Below, one piece after another: positions 25,690 to 33,462 of a stretch of 44,954 nucleotides of DNA. This DNA is from a bacterium (GTDB lineage: Bacteria > Verrucomicrobiota > Verrucomicrobiia > Chthoniobacterales > UBA6821): NCBI GenBank assembly GCA_021849805.1, contig JAJZSL010000002.1, positions 273,400-318,353 of the forward strand, given 5' to 3'. Under the pieces are notes generated by a model, which was given only the letters and a program-made list of their open reading frames with translations, did not search any database and was not told where the DNA came from. Numbering within the stretch: position 1 is the first letter of the stretch; the number at the start of each line of letters is the position of its first letter. The position numbers were made by a program, and so were the translations under genes.

Positions 25690-26700
25690 TTAAACTGTTG
25701 CTAATGTCTGTAGAATACGACCAGCGATTTTATAGGGATCTCCTTGAGAGTTAGGACGACGATCTTCTAGATACCCCTTATAACCATTGTTGATAAAGCT
25801 GTGTGGAACTCGGATAGAGGCACCACGATTGGCGATGCCATAGTTAAATTTATCGATAGATTGCGTCTCATGAAGACCAGTTAAGCGCAAATGATTATCG
25901 GGTCCATAAACAGCAATATGCTCGTTTTTATAGTGATCAAAAGCCATCATGACTTTTTCAAAATAATCCTTGCCCCCGCGCTCGCGCATCTCTTTGGTTG
26001 AAAAATTACAATGCATTCCCGAACCATTCCAATCCAAATCTTTCCCTAAAGGCTTGCAATGATACTCTACATCGATTCCGTAGCTCTCTCCTAAGCGCTC
26101 AAGGAGGTAACGGGCTACCCAAACTTCATCAGCAGCTTTTTTAGAGCCTTTACCAAAAATTTGGAATTCCCATTGTCCTTTGGCTACCTCGGCATTAATT
26201 CCTTGATGATTAATTCCGGCAGCCAAACAGATTTCTAGGTGTTCATAAACCATTTGGCGAGCTTGAGAGCCGATTTTTGAAAATCCTACACCGCAATAAT
26301 ATTGGCCTTGTGGAGCAGGATATCCCATTTTTGGAAAACCAAGAGGTTTTCCATGTTGATAGAGAAAATATTCTTGTTCAAAGCCAAACCAAGCGTCGGG
26401 ATCATCTAAAATAGTAGCTCGAGTATTTGATGGATGAGGAGTGCCATTAGGAAGCATGACTTCAGAGAGAACTAAGAAAGCATTCTCCATGGTTACATCA
26501 GGATAAAGAGCAACAGGCTGAAGCATACAATCAGAGTTTCCGCCTTCTGCTTGACGTGTAGAACTTCCATCAAAGCTCCACACAGGAATTTCTTGGAGTG
26601 TCGGTTCGGTAGCAAATTCTTGAACTTGTAGTTTGCTACGAAGATTAGGAGTCGGTTCGTAACCGTCGAGCCAGATGTATTCTAGTTTGTATTTAGTCAT
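25690..26700 (-). CDS. Glutamine synthetase, GSII (eukaryote-like) type
   Basis: Makes glutamine from glutamate, ammonia and ATP. At 336 aa it is the short GSII class found in eukaryotes and some bacteria, not the 470-aa GSI. Hallmarks: EYIWLDGYEP at the start, WSFDGSST (41-48), WFGFEQEYFLY (104-114, metal-binding Glu pair), GSGMHCNFSTKEMR, and NRGASIRVP near the end. No adenylylation loop is expected in this class. A plausible promoter lies about 45 nt upstream. Confidence 0.95.
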   Translation of the reverse strand: MTKYKLEYIWLDGYEPTPNLRSKLQVQEFATEPTLQEIPVWSFDGSSTRQAEGGNSDCMLQPVALYPDVTMENAFLVLSEVMLPNGTPHPSNTRATILDDPDAWFGFEQEYFLYQHGKPLGFPKMGYPAPQGQYYCGVGFSKIGSQARQMVYEHLEICLAAGINHQGINAEVAKGQWEFQIFGKGSKKAADEVWVARYLLERLGESYGIDVEYHCKPLGKDLDWNGSGMHCNFSTKEMRERGGKDYFEKVMMAFDHYKNEHIAVYGPDNHLRLTGLHETQSIDKFNYGIANRGASIRVPHSFINNGYKGYLEDRRPNSQGDPYKIAGRILQTLATV

Positions 26701-26744
26701 GGAAGAAGATGTGGAAGTTTTCTAGAGAGTTCTAAAAAGTTTAA

Positions 26745-26772
26745 ATTTTAGGAAAAAAAAGATACGGTGCAA
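26745..26772 (-). promoter_or_regulatory. Candidate sigma70-type promoter for the GSII gene
   Basis: Read on the minus strand: TTGCAC (26772-26767), a 16-base T-rich spacer, then TAAAAT (26750-26745). Transcription would begin about 40 nt before the glutamine synthetase ATG. Both hexamers differ from consensus by one base or so (TTGACA by two). Prediction by eye only. Confidence 0.4.
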
Positions 26773-26885
26773 GTCTCTTTTAAAGCCGATATTCTCTCAC
26801 TGAAAAAGAATCTTTAGAACCTTTAGTAGATTTGATTATTTGAGTCGCCTAGCTATTTTCCTCTAACCATCAACGATGCTCTCTC

Positions 26886-27269
26886 ATGCAAACAACCAAA
26901 GATACGTTGCGCTCTAGAGTTCATGTGACCTTTGATGGTCGTGTTACTAAGGAGTTCCGAGGTCCTGGGGCTAGGGAACGTTTCTCCAATGAAGTCAAAG
27001 TGCTCTCTTATTTGGAGAAGAGAGCTTGTCTTTTTGTTCCTCGCTTATTGGAAATCAAGGAGAGGGAGCTAATGATTGTGACCACAAATTGTGGCAGTCG
27101 CGTGGAGTATCTCGATAAAGAACGAGAGGAAGAACTCTTCAAGGAGTTAGAAAAATATGGTGTTCGTCACGACGATCCCGACAAGCGTAATGTGACTTAT
27201 CAGCCGAGGGATGGGCGATTTTTTCTCATTGACTTTGAGTTTGCAACAATTTTGGACCAATGCTCCTGA
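26886..27269 (+). CDS. Very small protein-kinase/APH-like protein
   Basis: Only 127 aa, yet it has the core motifs of the kinase/aminoglycoside-phosphotransferase fold. K22 (VTKEF) and E36 (SNEVKVL) fit the ATP-anchoring Lys-Glu pair; IVTTNCG fits the hinge; H95-x-D97-x4-N102 fits the catalytic loop HxDxxxxN; D116-F-E118 (LIDFEFA) fits the metal site, in the form usual for APH/Bud32-like enzymes. Typical Bud32 proteins are about 200 aa, so much of both lobes is reduced. The stop codon overlaps the next gene (PP2C phosphatase) by 10 nt, suggesting a coupled kinase-phosphatase pair. Activity is inferred, not shown. Confidence 0.7.
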   Translation: MQTTKDTLRSRVHVTFDGRVTKEFRGPGARERFSNEVKVLSYLEKRACLFVPRLLEIKERELMIVTTNCGSRVEYLDKEREEELFKELEKYGVRHDDPDKRNVTYQPRDGRFFLIDFEFATILDQCS

Positions 27270-28123
27270 GCATGAAGAATCGTGCCGACTCCTCTTATCT
27301 ATCATGGTCTGCTCATAGTGATATGGGGCGACGATCTTCTAATGAGGATCGTTTTCTCATCGTATCCACTGATTCTCAAGAAGCTTTTTATTTGGGGAAG
27401 GTAGGAAGTCAAATAGAGATAGAGCCTTCAGCAGACTATATTTTTGCTGTAAGTGATGGAATGGGAGGAGCAATGGGTGGTGAATTTGCAAGCCATCTTG
27501 TTGTTGAAAAAATCATGAAGATGGCTCCACTGTTTTCTCGTCTTCATGGAAAAAGCTTAGAGTGTGATACCCAGGAGGAGAGCGGTTTTCATTTTTTGCG
27601 AATATTGGCTCAAGAGATTCATCGTGCTCTTCTTCTCTTAGGTGCTAGTGATTTAGAGTGTCGAGCTATGGGAGCTACGCTAACGCTCTGTTGGTTTCAT
27701 GCTAAGCGACTTTATTTTCTACATGTGGGGGATAGTCGGCTCTATCATCTCCCGGAGGAAGGAGGAATCAAGCAGCTTTCCGAAGATGATACTCATGTCG
27801 GTTGGCTCTTGCGTCAATCGATGATTACCGAGTATGAATCGAAAAATCACCCTCGGCGTCACCTCCTTCAAAAAGCATTGGGAGGAGAACACCAGTTTCT
27901 TTATCCTCAAGTTGGTTCTCTTGCAATAGAAGGGACTCATCGATTTTTGATTTGCTCGGATGGAGTAACCGGAAGTCTTTTTGATGCGCAGTTAGAGAAA
28001 ATACTCGCTACCGTGGCAACTCCCTTAGCTGCCAAGCAGCTTGTTGATGAGGCTATTGATCGTTCAGGAGAAGATAATGCAACAGCTATTGTGATTGAAT
28101 TTGGAACTTCAACTTGCTGCTAG
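27260..28123 (+). CDS. PP2C-family serine/threonine phosphatase
   Basis: 287 aa, a metal-dependent (Mg/Mn) phosphatase. Motifs in order: HSDMGRRSSNEDRFL (first metal Asp), FAVSDGMGGAMGGEFAS, ATLTLCWFHAKRLYFLHVGD-SRLY, LICSDGVTGSLFD, and GEDNATAIVIEF (last metal Asp). Complete and probably active. No transmembrane or sensor domain, so it is likely cytosolic. ATG 27260 overlaps the kinase-like gene; ATG 27272 is an alternative start. The pair may control phosphorylation of a shared target. Confidence 0.93.
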   Translation: MLLSMKNRADSSYLSWSAHSDMGRRSSNEDRFLIVSTDSQEAFYLGKVGSQIEIEPSADYIFAVSDGMGGAMGGEFASHLVVEKIMKMAPLFSRLHGKSLECDTQEESGFHFLRILAQEIHRALLLLGASDLECRAMGATLTLCWFHAKRLYFLHVGDSRLYHLPEEGGIKQLSEDDTHVGWLLRQSMITEYESKNHPRRHLLQKALGGEHQFLYPQVGSLAIEGTHRFLICSDGVTGSLFDAQLEKILATVATPLAAKQLVDEAIDRSGEDNATAIVIEFGTSTCC

Positions 28124-28163
28124 GAAGAACATGAGGTAAAATCCCCACTTTACTTTTTAACAA

Positions 28164-28913
28164 ATGATCAAACCACTTGAACATCAGGTAGCCATTGTCA
28201 CTGGAGCAGGGCGAGGAATTGGTGAGGCTATTGCTCTTCACTTGGCTCTTCAAGGAGCTAAAATTGCCGTTGTCAGCCGTAGCGAAGAAAACTCTCAACG
28301 CGTTGCCTCTCATCTTAACAATGAAGAAGAAGGAAGCGCTAAGGCTTATGCGCTTGATGTTGCCAATAGTAGTTGTGTTCATCAAGTGGCCGAGCAAATT
28401 ATCGGTGATTTTGGACGTATTGATATTCTTGTTAATAACGCTGGAATTACTCGCGATACACTCCTAATGCGCATGTCTGAGCAAGATTGGGATGATGTTC
28501 TTGATACGAATCTCAAAGGAGCTTTTAATTTTACTCATGCAACATTGCGATCGATGATGAAGGCTCGCTATGGGAGAATCATCAATATCAGTTCCATCAG
28601 TGGTATTATGGGTAATGCGGGTCAAACAAATTATGCTGCAAGCAAAGCTGGTCTCATTGGCTTTAGCAAGAGCCTTGCTCGTGAAATTGCCAGTCGCAAC
28701 ATTACTGTCAACGTGATTGCTCCTGGATTTATTACAACAGACATGACTTCTGTATTGAGCGAGGACATTCAAAAAAATGTTCTTCAGCAAATTCCGCTAG
28801 CCCGTTTTGGTCAACCAGCAGATATCGCTGCTGCTGTAGCTTATCTTGCAGGACCTCATGCAGCCTACATTACTGGTCAAGTTTTGGCTGTTGATGGCGG
28901 AATGTCTATGTAG
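28164..28913 (+). CDS. fabG: 3-oxoacyl-[acyl-carrier-protein] reductase
   Basis: Short-chain dehydrogenase that reduces 3-oxoacyl-ACP with NADPH in fatty-acid elongation. 249 aa. GAGRGIGEAIA (NADP loop), NNAGITRD, catalytic Ser in NISSISGIMGNAGQ, YAASKAG (Tyr/Lys) and the C-terminal ITGQVLAVDGGMSM are the FabG pattern. acpP and fabF are not adjacent, so other SDR roles remain possible. A 166-bp repeat element lies downstream. Confidence 0.93.
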   Translation: MIKPLEHQVAIVTGAGRGIGEAIALHLALQGAKIAVVSRSEENSQRVASHLNNEEEGSAKAYALDVANSSCVHQVAEQIIGDFGRIDILVNNAGITRDTLLMRMSEQDWDDVLDTNLKGAFNFTHATLRSMMKARYGRIINISSISGIMGNAGQTNYAASKAGLIGFSKSLAREIASRNITVNVIAPGFITTDMTSVLSEDIQKNVLQQIPLARFGQPADIAAAVAYLAGPHAAYITGQVLAVDGGMSM

Positions 28914-28958
28914 CTTGATGTTGGATACTACTTCGTGCTCAAGAGTACTGCCTTGATA

Positions 28959-29124
28959 TATAGTCAAATTACCTAGAAATGACAGGAAATTGACTTGATC
29001 TCTTTTAAAAAATGCAGCGTTCTCATCCCATCACGTTATCGGTTAGATAGCGCTCGGTCTTCGGCCTTGCCTTTTTTAAAAATCTCTGCGTTCTTTCCTG
29101 TAATTTCTAAGTAATTTGACTATA
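28959..29124 (+). repeat. 166-bp inverted-repeat element (MITE-like), copy 4
   Basis: Terminal repeats as in copy 3, with two substitutions in the left arm; interior identical over long stretches except for a CGGTTAGATAG variant. It is flanked on the left by an extra TA (GATATATAGTC). It separates fabG from the GT4 gene in a co-directional gap. Confidence 0.93.
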
Positions 29125-29206
29125 TCATGATTTTTTAATAATGAAGGGCATTCAATTTTTTTATGAAGTTCAGCTTCCTCTCACTTAAGCATCGTTGGTA
29201 GTCCTT

Positions 29207-30436
29207 ATGAAAATTCTTTTGCTCACCAAGGAATACCCTCCGTATATTTATGGAGGAGCTGGTATCCACGTTCAGTATTTAAGCTCTGAACTTGCAAAAT
29301 CAATATCAGTGGAAGTGCGCTGTTTTGGAGATCAGTGCTTGCAGAAAGAGCAACTTTTGGTGCACGGATTTTCTAAGGCTGGCTTATCATTCAACTGTGC
29401 TGAGCAATTACAAAGCCCACTGGATGCAGCTTGGAGGGGAATTCAATTTAGTGCAGCAGGAATCGATGCTGATCTTCTCCACTGTCATACCTGGTATACT
29501 TACCTGGGGGGCATTATGGCAAAACAACTGTATGGTATCCCACTAGTCATTACTGTTCATTCTCTAGAGCCGCTGAGACCTTGGAAGCGGGAACAGCTAA
29601 AAGGTGGCTATGACTATTCCTGTTGGATAGAGCAGCAAGCACTCTCGATGGCTGATGCTATTATTGCGGTCTCAGAGGAAACAAAGTCTGATCTTCTCTC
29701 CTACATGAAGCTTCCGCACGAGAGGATTACCGTTATTCATAATGGAATTGATTTAGAGGAGTATGCTCCTAGAGGAAAAAATTCTTCTCAAAATTCTTCA
29801 TTAAGAAAATATGGCATTGACACGGAAAAACCATATCTCCTTTTTGTAGGAAGAATCACGCGTCAGAAAGGTATTCTTCACCTCATGCGCGCTATTGAGC
29901 AGATGGATCCTCATTTTCAAATTGTTCTCTGTGCCAGCGCTCCGGATACTCCTGAGATTGCTGCTGAAGTAAAAAATGCTATTGCTAAAGTTCAAGAGCA
30001 TCGTTCTGGGGTCATTTGGATTCGTGATTTTATTGAACATAGCGACATGGTGGAGCTTTATCTGGGAGCAACTGTTTTTATTTGTCCTTCTATTTACGAA
30101 TCTTTTGGAATTATTAATTTAGAAGCGATGGCTTGTGGTGTTCCTGTAGTGGCTTCTGCTGTGGGTGGCATTAAAGAAGTTGTGGTTGATGGAGTCACAG
30201 GATTCTTAATTCCCTATGAGCTATCTGCTCATCATAGTGATCCTCTTCTTCTTGAGAAGTTCATTCATGAACTTGCTGCTCGAGTGAATCAACTAATGGC
30301 GAATCCTGCTCTTGCCTCTTCCATGGGAGCAGCAGGCCGACAACGTGCAGAAAAATACTTTTCTTGGACGACAATCGCAGAAAAAACCAAGCAGCTCTAC
30401 ACCCAAGTTCTTCAAGGCTCCGCGCATGTTCATTGA
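29207..30436 (+). CDS. GT4 glycosyltransferase, glycogen-synthase-like (GlgA/GlgM type)
   Basis: 409 aa with a GT-B fold: KILLLTKEYPPYIYGGAGIH and HCHTWYTYLGG in the N-terminal half; LLFVGRITRQKGILHLMRAI and FICPSIYESFGIINLEAMAC (the E-x7-E motif) in the donor-binding half. The pattern closely resembles actinobacterial-type glycogen synthase, which uses ADP- or UDP-glucose. Other sucrose-synthase-like sugars are possible. ATG 29207 is preferred over the upstream TTG (29195) since MKILLLTKEYPP is the family start. It overlaps obgE by 11 nt. Confidence 0.88.
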   Translation: MKILLLTKEYPPYIYGGAGIHVQYLSSELAKSISVEVRCFGDQCLQKEQLLVHGFSKAGLSFNCAEQLQSPLDAAWRGIQFSAAGIDADLLHCHTWYTYLGGIMAKQLYGIPLVITVHSLEPLRPWKREQLKGGYDYSCWIEQQALSMADAIIAVSEETKSDLLSYMKLPHERITVIHNGIDLEEYAPRGKNSSQNSSLRKYGIDTEKPYLLFVGRITRQKGILHLMRAIEQMDPHFQIVLCASAPDTPEIAAEVKNAIAKVQEHRSGVIWIRDFIEHSDMVELYLGATVFICPSIYESFGIINLEAMACGVPVVASAVGGIKEVVVDGVTGFLIPYELSAHHSDPLLLEKFIHELAARVNQLMANPALASSMGAAGRQRAEKYFSWTTIAEKTKQLYTQVLQGSAHVH

Positions 30437-31631
30437 TCGTATTCGTATTCATGCAAAAGCTGGAAGAGGAGGAGATGGATGCGCAAGTTTTCGCCGAGAG
30501 AAATTTATTCCTAAAGGTGGTCCTGATGGAGGTGATGGGGGAGATGGAGGAAGTGTGATTCTCAAAGCATCTCCTCATGAAACGCAATTGGCCTCCTTGT
30601 TTTATCAACCGATTTTACGTGCAAAGAATGGCTCTCCTGGATCGAGTCGTCAAAAGCATGGTAAGTCAGCTGCTGATCTTATCATACCTGTTCCTCTTGG
30701 AACCTTAGTTTATCGACTTCCTGCTCCTGTAAGAAAAATCGATGAGGATGAAATGGCCGCTACTGCCGAGATGACCGAGAGCGCCAAGGTGCTTGAAGAA
30801 AGGAGCCTAGCAGAAGAGAAAGCAATGCTTTCTTCTGTATCATCACATCCCTCTGATGCTCCAAGGAGAGAAGATTTACGCGAAGTGTCCTCAAAGTCTT
30901 TTTCTAAATTACCCACAGTAGATCCTCATGATTTGATAGCAGACTTAGCTCATGAAGGAGAAGAATTCCTCCTTTGCTTAAAAGGGCATGGAGGTCGTGG
31001 CAATATTCATTTCAAAAGTTCTCGCAATCGCACACCACGCCGTTTTACTGAAGGGACCGAAGGAGAAGAGGGATGGTTTCTCTTGGAGCTTCGAACCATC
31101 GCCTTTGCAGGGCTCATCGGGTATCCTAATGCCGGGAAATCAACGCTGCTAGGAGCTCTCTCAGCAGCACATCCCAAAGTGGCTTCCTATGCTTTTACAA
31201 CGCGTCATCCCTCGGTAGGTGTTGTTGAATTGGAAAATTATCAACGAACAACGGTTGCTGATATTCCTGGTCTGATTGAAGGAGCAAGTTACAATCGTGG
31301 ATTGGGACATGCTTTTTTGCGTCATATTATGCGCTGCTCTCACTTGCTCTTTGTCCTTGATATGTCTGGAGCAGAAGAACGCAAGCCTTGGGATGATCTC
31401 CTTGTCTTAAGAAAAGAGATCGAGCTCTACAGTGCTGAGCTAGCAGCTCGTCCTTGGTCTGTTATTGCCAATAAAATGGACTTGCCTCAAGCTGCCCAGA
31501 ACCTTCTCCATTTTCAAAAGAAAAATCCTCATCTCACTACAATTCCTATTTCCGCTCAACAAAGAGAGGGTATTGAACAGATCAAGAAGATGCTGCAGGT
31601 GGAATATCTTAAAGGAGTGTATCCTAAATGA
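30426..31631 (+). CDS. obgE: Obg/CgtA GTPase with an insertion in the Obg domain
   Basis: Ribosome-associated GTPase of 50S assembly and stress control. ATG 30426 gives 401 aa beginning MFIDRIRIHAKAGRGGDGCA, the standard Obg start; a longer frame runs upstream into the glycosyltransferase gene but is not used. G1 is GYPNAGKS (232-239), G3 is DIPGLIEGA, G4 is NKMD. An extra stretch of about 60-70 polar residues (about 98-167) interrupts the Obg domain between LGTLVYR and DLIADLAHEGEEF, where most homologues have about eight. No C-terminal OCT domain is present. Confidence 0.95.
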   Translation: MFIDRIRIHAKAGRGGDGCASFRREKFIPKGGPDGGDGGDGGSVILKASPHETQLASLFYQPILRAKNGSPGSSRQKHGKSAADLIIPVPLGTLVYRLPAPVRKIDEDEMAATAEMTESAKVLEERSLAEEKAMLSSVSSHPSDAPRREDLREVSSKSFSKLPTVDPHDLIADLAHEGEEFLLCLKGHGGRGNIHFKSSRNRTPRRFTEGTEGEEGWFLLELRTIAFAGLIGYPNAGKSTLLGALSAAHPKVASYAFTTRHPSVGVVELENYQRTTVADIPGLIEGASYNRGLGHAFLRHIMRCSHLLFVLDMSGAEERKPWDDLLVLRKEIELYSAELAARPWSVIANKMDLPQAAQNLLHFQKKNPHLTTIPISAQQREGIEQIKKMLQVEYLKGVYPK

Positions 31632-31668
31632 AATTGATTGATTGATCTCAAGGAGTGGAAGGGGGCAA

Positions 31669-31693
31669 GTAATTTCTAAGTAATTTGACGATA
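31669..31693 (+). repeat. Solo right end of the 166-bp element family (variant)
   Basis: 25 bases ending GTAATTTGACGATA match the right terminal repeat of the 166-bp element except for one base near the tip. No left end or interior lies nearby. It sits between the convergent obgE and def genes. It shares its variant base with the fragment at 23479-23492. Confidence 0.75.
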
Positions 31694-31696
31694 AAT

Positions 31697-32260
31697 TCAC
31701 TCCAACTTGTTTTCTCTTGCCAGCGTTGTGAGGAGTTCTTGGTACTCTTGCAGCTCTGGAGCAGAGAGGTGATCAATGAATAAGATTCCATGGAGATGAT
31801 CAACTTCATGCATGGCTGCTCGTGCTAGTAGTCCTTCTGCTTGAATTTCTTGATATTCTCCTTGAAGTGTTTGATAGGAGATTTGAACACGAGCAGGACG
31901 ACTTACTTTTTCAATTAAACCTGGAATGCTCAAGCATCCTTCACTTTGATAGGAAATCTTAGTACCAATAGGAGTGATGGTGGGGTTGATGAGTATGAGC
32001 GGAGAGAGGCTTTCTATGGGAAGATCTTCTCCATTTCTCCATGCCCTACTAGGACGTTCCTTTCTACTTACGGTAGGATCAATAACAGCAATCTCAAGAG
32101 GACGTCCTACTTGGTGTGCTGCTAAACCACAACCATCATGAGCATGCATGAGGTCAAGCATTTCCCCAGCGAACGTAGCAAGAGAAGAGTCAAACTTTTC
32201 AATGCGCTTTCCCTTAGTTCTCAAAGCAGGGTGACCGTAGAAAACAAGTTCAAGAGGCAT
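31697..32260 (-). CDS. def: Peptide deformylase
   Basis: Removes the formyl group from new proteins. 187 aa with all three motifs: GCGLAAHQ (43-50), EGCLS (107-111) and HEVDH (151-155), giving the Cys-His-His metal site and catalytic Glu. A loop of about 12 extra residues (SRKERPSRAWRNGEDLPIE) lies between motifs one and two. It follows exbD by six nt, an unusual pairing since def usually precedes fmt. Confidence 0.97.
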   Translation of the reverse strand: MPLELVFYGHPALRTKGKRIEKFDSSLATFAGEMLDLMHAHDGCGLAAHQVGRPLEIAVIDPTVSRKERPSRAWRNGEDLPIESLSPLILINPTITPIGTKISYQSEGCLSIPGLIEKVSRPARVQISYQTLQGEYQEIQAEGLLARAAMHEVDHLHGILFIDHLSAPELQEYQELLTTLARENKLE

Positions 32261-32266
32261 GATTTT

Positions 32267-32680
32267 TTAGGGGTGTACTGTTCGTGTCATTGTAGGAATA
32301 CTCTTGATTCCAGCGGCCTGCAGAGCATCAAGCACAGTAACAATGGTTCCAAAAGGAACCTCTCGATCAGCTTGCATCGTAACAATAGAACCAGGATTCT
32401 TGCTTTCTATTTCTTGGAGTGCTTGGGGAAGAGTTGTACTGGTTACTGGCTGGTCTGCAAGCATCATTTTCTCGGCTGATTGAATTTCAAGAATAATGTT
32501 TTTCTTTGAGGAGGATGCTTTTGTTCCAGATTTAGACTCAGGGAGATTAATTTGAAGCTCAGTGAGCTTTGATTTGAAAGTAGAAGTAACAATGAAAAAG
32601 ATCAGTAGGATGGCGAGAATATCAATGAGTGAAACAATGGTAATGGAGGGAATGCGCCTTTTTTTTGTATAAAAATTCAT
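32267..32680 (-). CDS. ExbD/TolR-family biopolymer transport protein
   Basis: 137 aa: a short cytoplasmic start (KKRRIPSITIVSLIDILAIL, with the conserved membrane Asp for proton use), one transmembrane helix and a periplasmic domain. With the ExbB-like protein encoded just upstream it forms a proton-driven motor that powers TonB-type outer-membrane transport or Tol-Pal. No tonB, tolA or pal gene is in the window, so ExbD and TolR cannot be told apart. Confidence 0.93.
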   Translation of the reverse strand: MNFYTKKRRIPSITIVSLIDILAILLIFFIVTSTFKSKLTELQINLPESKSGTKASSSKKNIILEIQSAEKMMLADQPVTSTTLPQALQEIESKNPGSIVTMQADREVPFGTIVTVLDALQAAGIKSIPTMTRTVHP

Positions 32681-32704
32681 AAATGAATATTAAGAAAAAA
32701 ATCT

Positions 32705-33334
32705 CTAATTCTCCCGAGCAAGATAGAGCTTGGTAATGAGCTCTGCCGATAGAGCTTCCATATCAATAGTGAGTACTTCAATACGTCTTGAGAAATAGTG
32801 AAAAGCAACTAAGCTTGGAACAGCCACAGCAAGCCCCAGAATTGTTGAATTCAGAGCTTCAGAAATACCCAAAGCCACCATTTGTGGATCTCCCTTATCT
32901 CCAAGGTTAGCAAAAATACCAACTAATCCGGAGAGTGTTCCAAGCAATCCTAACAAGGGAGAGATACCTGTTGTGATTTCTAGAAGTGTGAGACCAGCTT
33001 CCAAACGAGCAACTTCATGGCGTGCTCTGACTTCGGCAGCATTAAGGGCTTCTACTCGTGGCCAGTCACGATGAGCTAGTAGTGTTTTGAAAATTCGACT
33101 CAGAGGAGCATCTCTTCGCTCGAGAACTTCATTCAGTTTTCTAATTCCATGGTGCTGATCAAAGGAATGGAGGGCTTCTTTGAGCTCTTGAGGAATGATT
33201 TCTGTACTCCTTAAGGCCATGAAGCGCTGAAAAATAATAGTGAGCGAAGCGATGGAGAGCACTAGGAGGAGCAGAACAAAAGGCCCTCCATGAAGAAGGA
33301 GTTGAAGCATGGGTGAGAGTTCTGAAGAAGGCAT
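32705..33334 (-). CDS. ExbB/TolQ-family proton channel protein
   Basis: 209 aa of the MotA/TolQ/ExbB family. One N-terminal helix (GPFVLLLLVLSIASLTIIFQRF), a cytoplasmic region, then two helices with the family core GISPLLGLLGTLSGLVGIF and ALNSTILGLAVAVPSLVAFHYF. It precedes exbD by 24 nt in the same direction; the three genes exbB-exbD-def probably form an operon. Confidence 0.94.
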   Translation of the reverse strand: MPSSELSPMLQLLLHGGPFVLLLLVLSIASLTIIFQRFMALRSTEIIPQELKEALHSFDQHHGIRKLNEVLERRDAPLSRIFKTLLAHRDWPRVEALNAAEVRARHEVARLEAGLTLLEITTGISPLLGLLGTLSGLVGIFANLGDKGDPQMVALGISEALNSTILGLAVAVPSLVAFHYFSRRIEVLTIDMEALSAELITKLYLAREN

Positions 33335-33462
33335 AGAAAAAAATAACTCGTTAAATGGTCCTGAAACTGTCGTTGAATTTTAAGAACCTTCTTAGAGAAA
33401 ATATAGATATTTCTCGTTTTTTCTTCGTTCAGAGAAGAGTTTTTGAGAAGAATTCTTCCTTC

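Noticed and set aside
25457-25693. GTG-started 78-aa open frame upstream of rpoA
   Set aside because: Includes a (GT)n run read as VCVCV, lacks a ribosome binding site and has no family resemblance.
28920-28958. Possible third copy of repeat family B before 166-bp element copy 4
   Set aside because: Only a short ACTTCGTGCTCAAG-like match is seen; too little to separate from chance.
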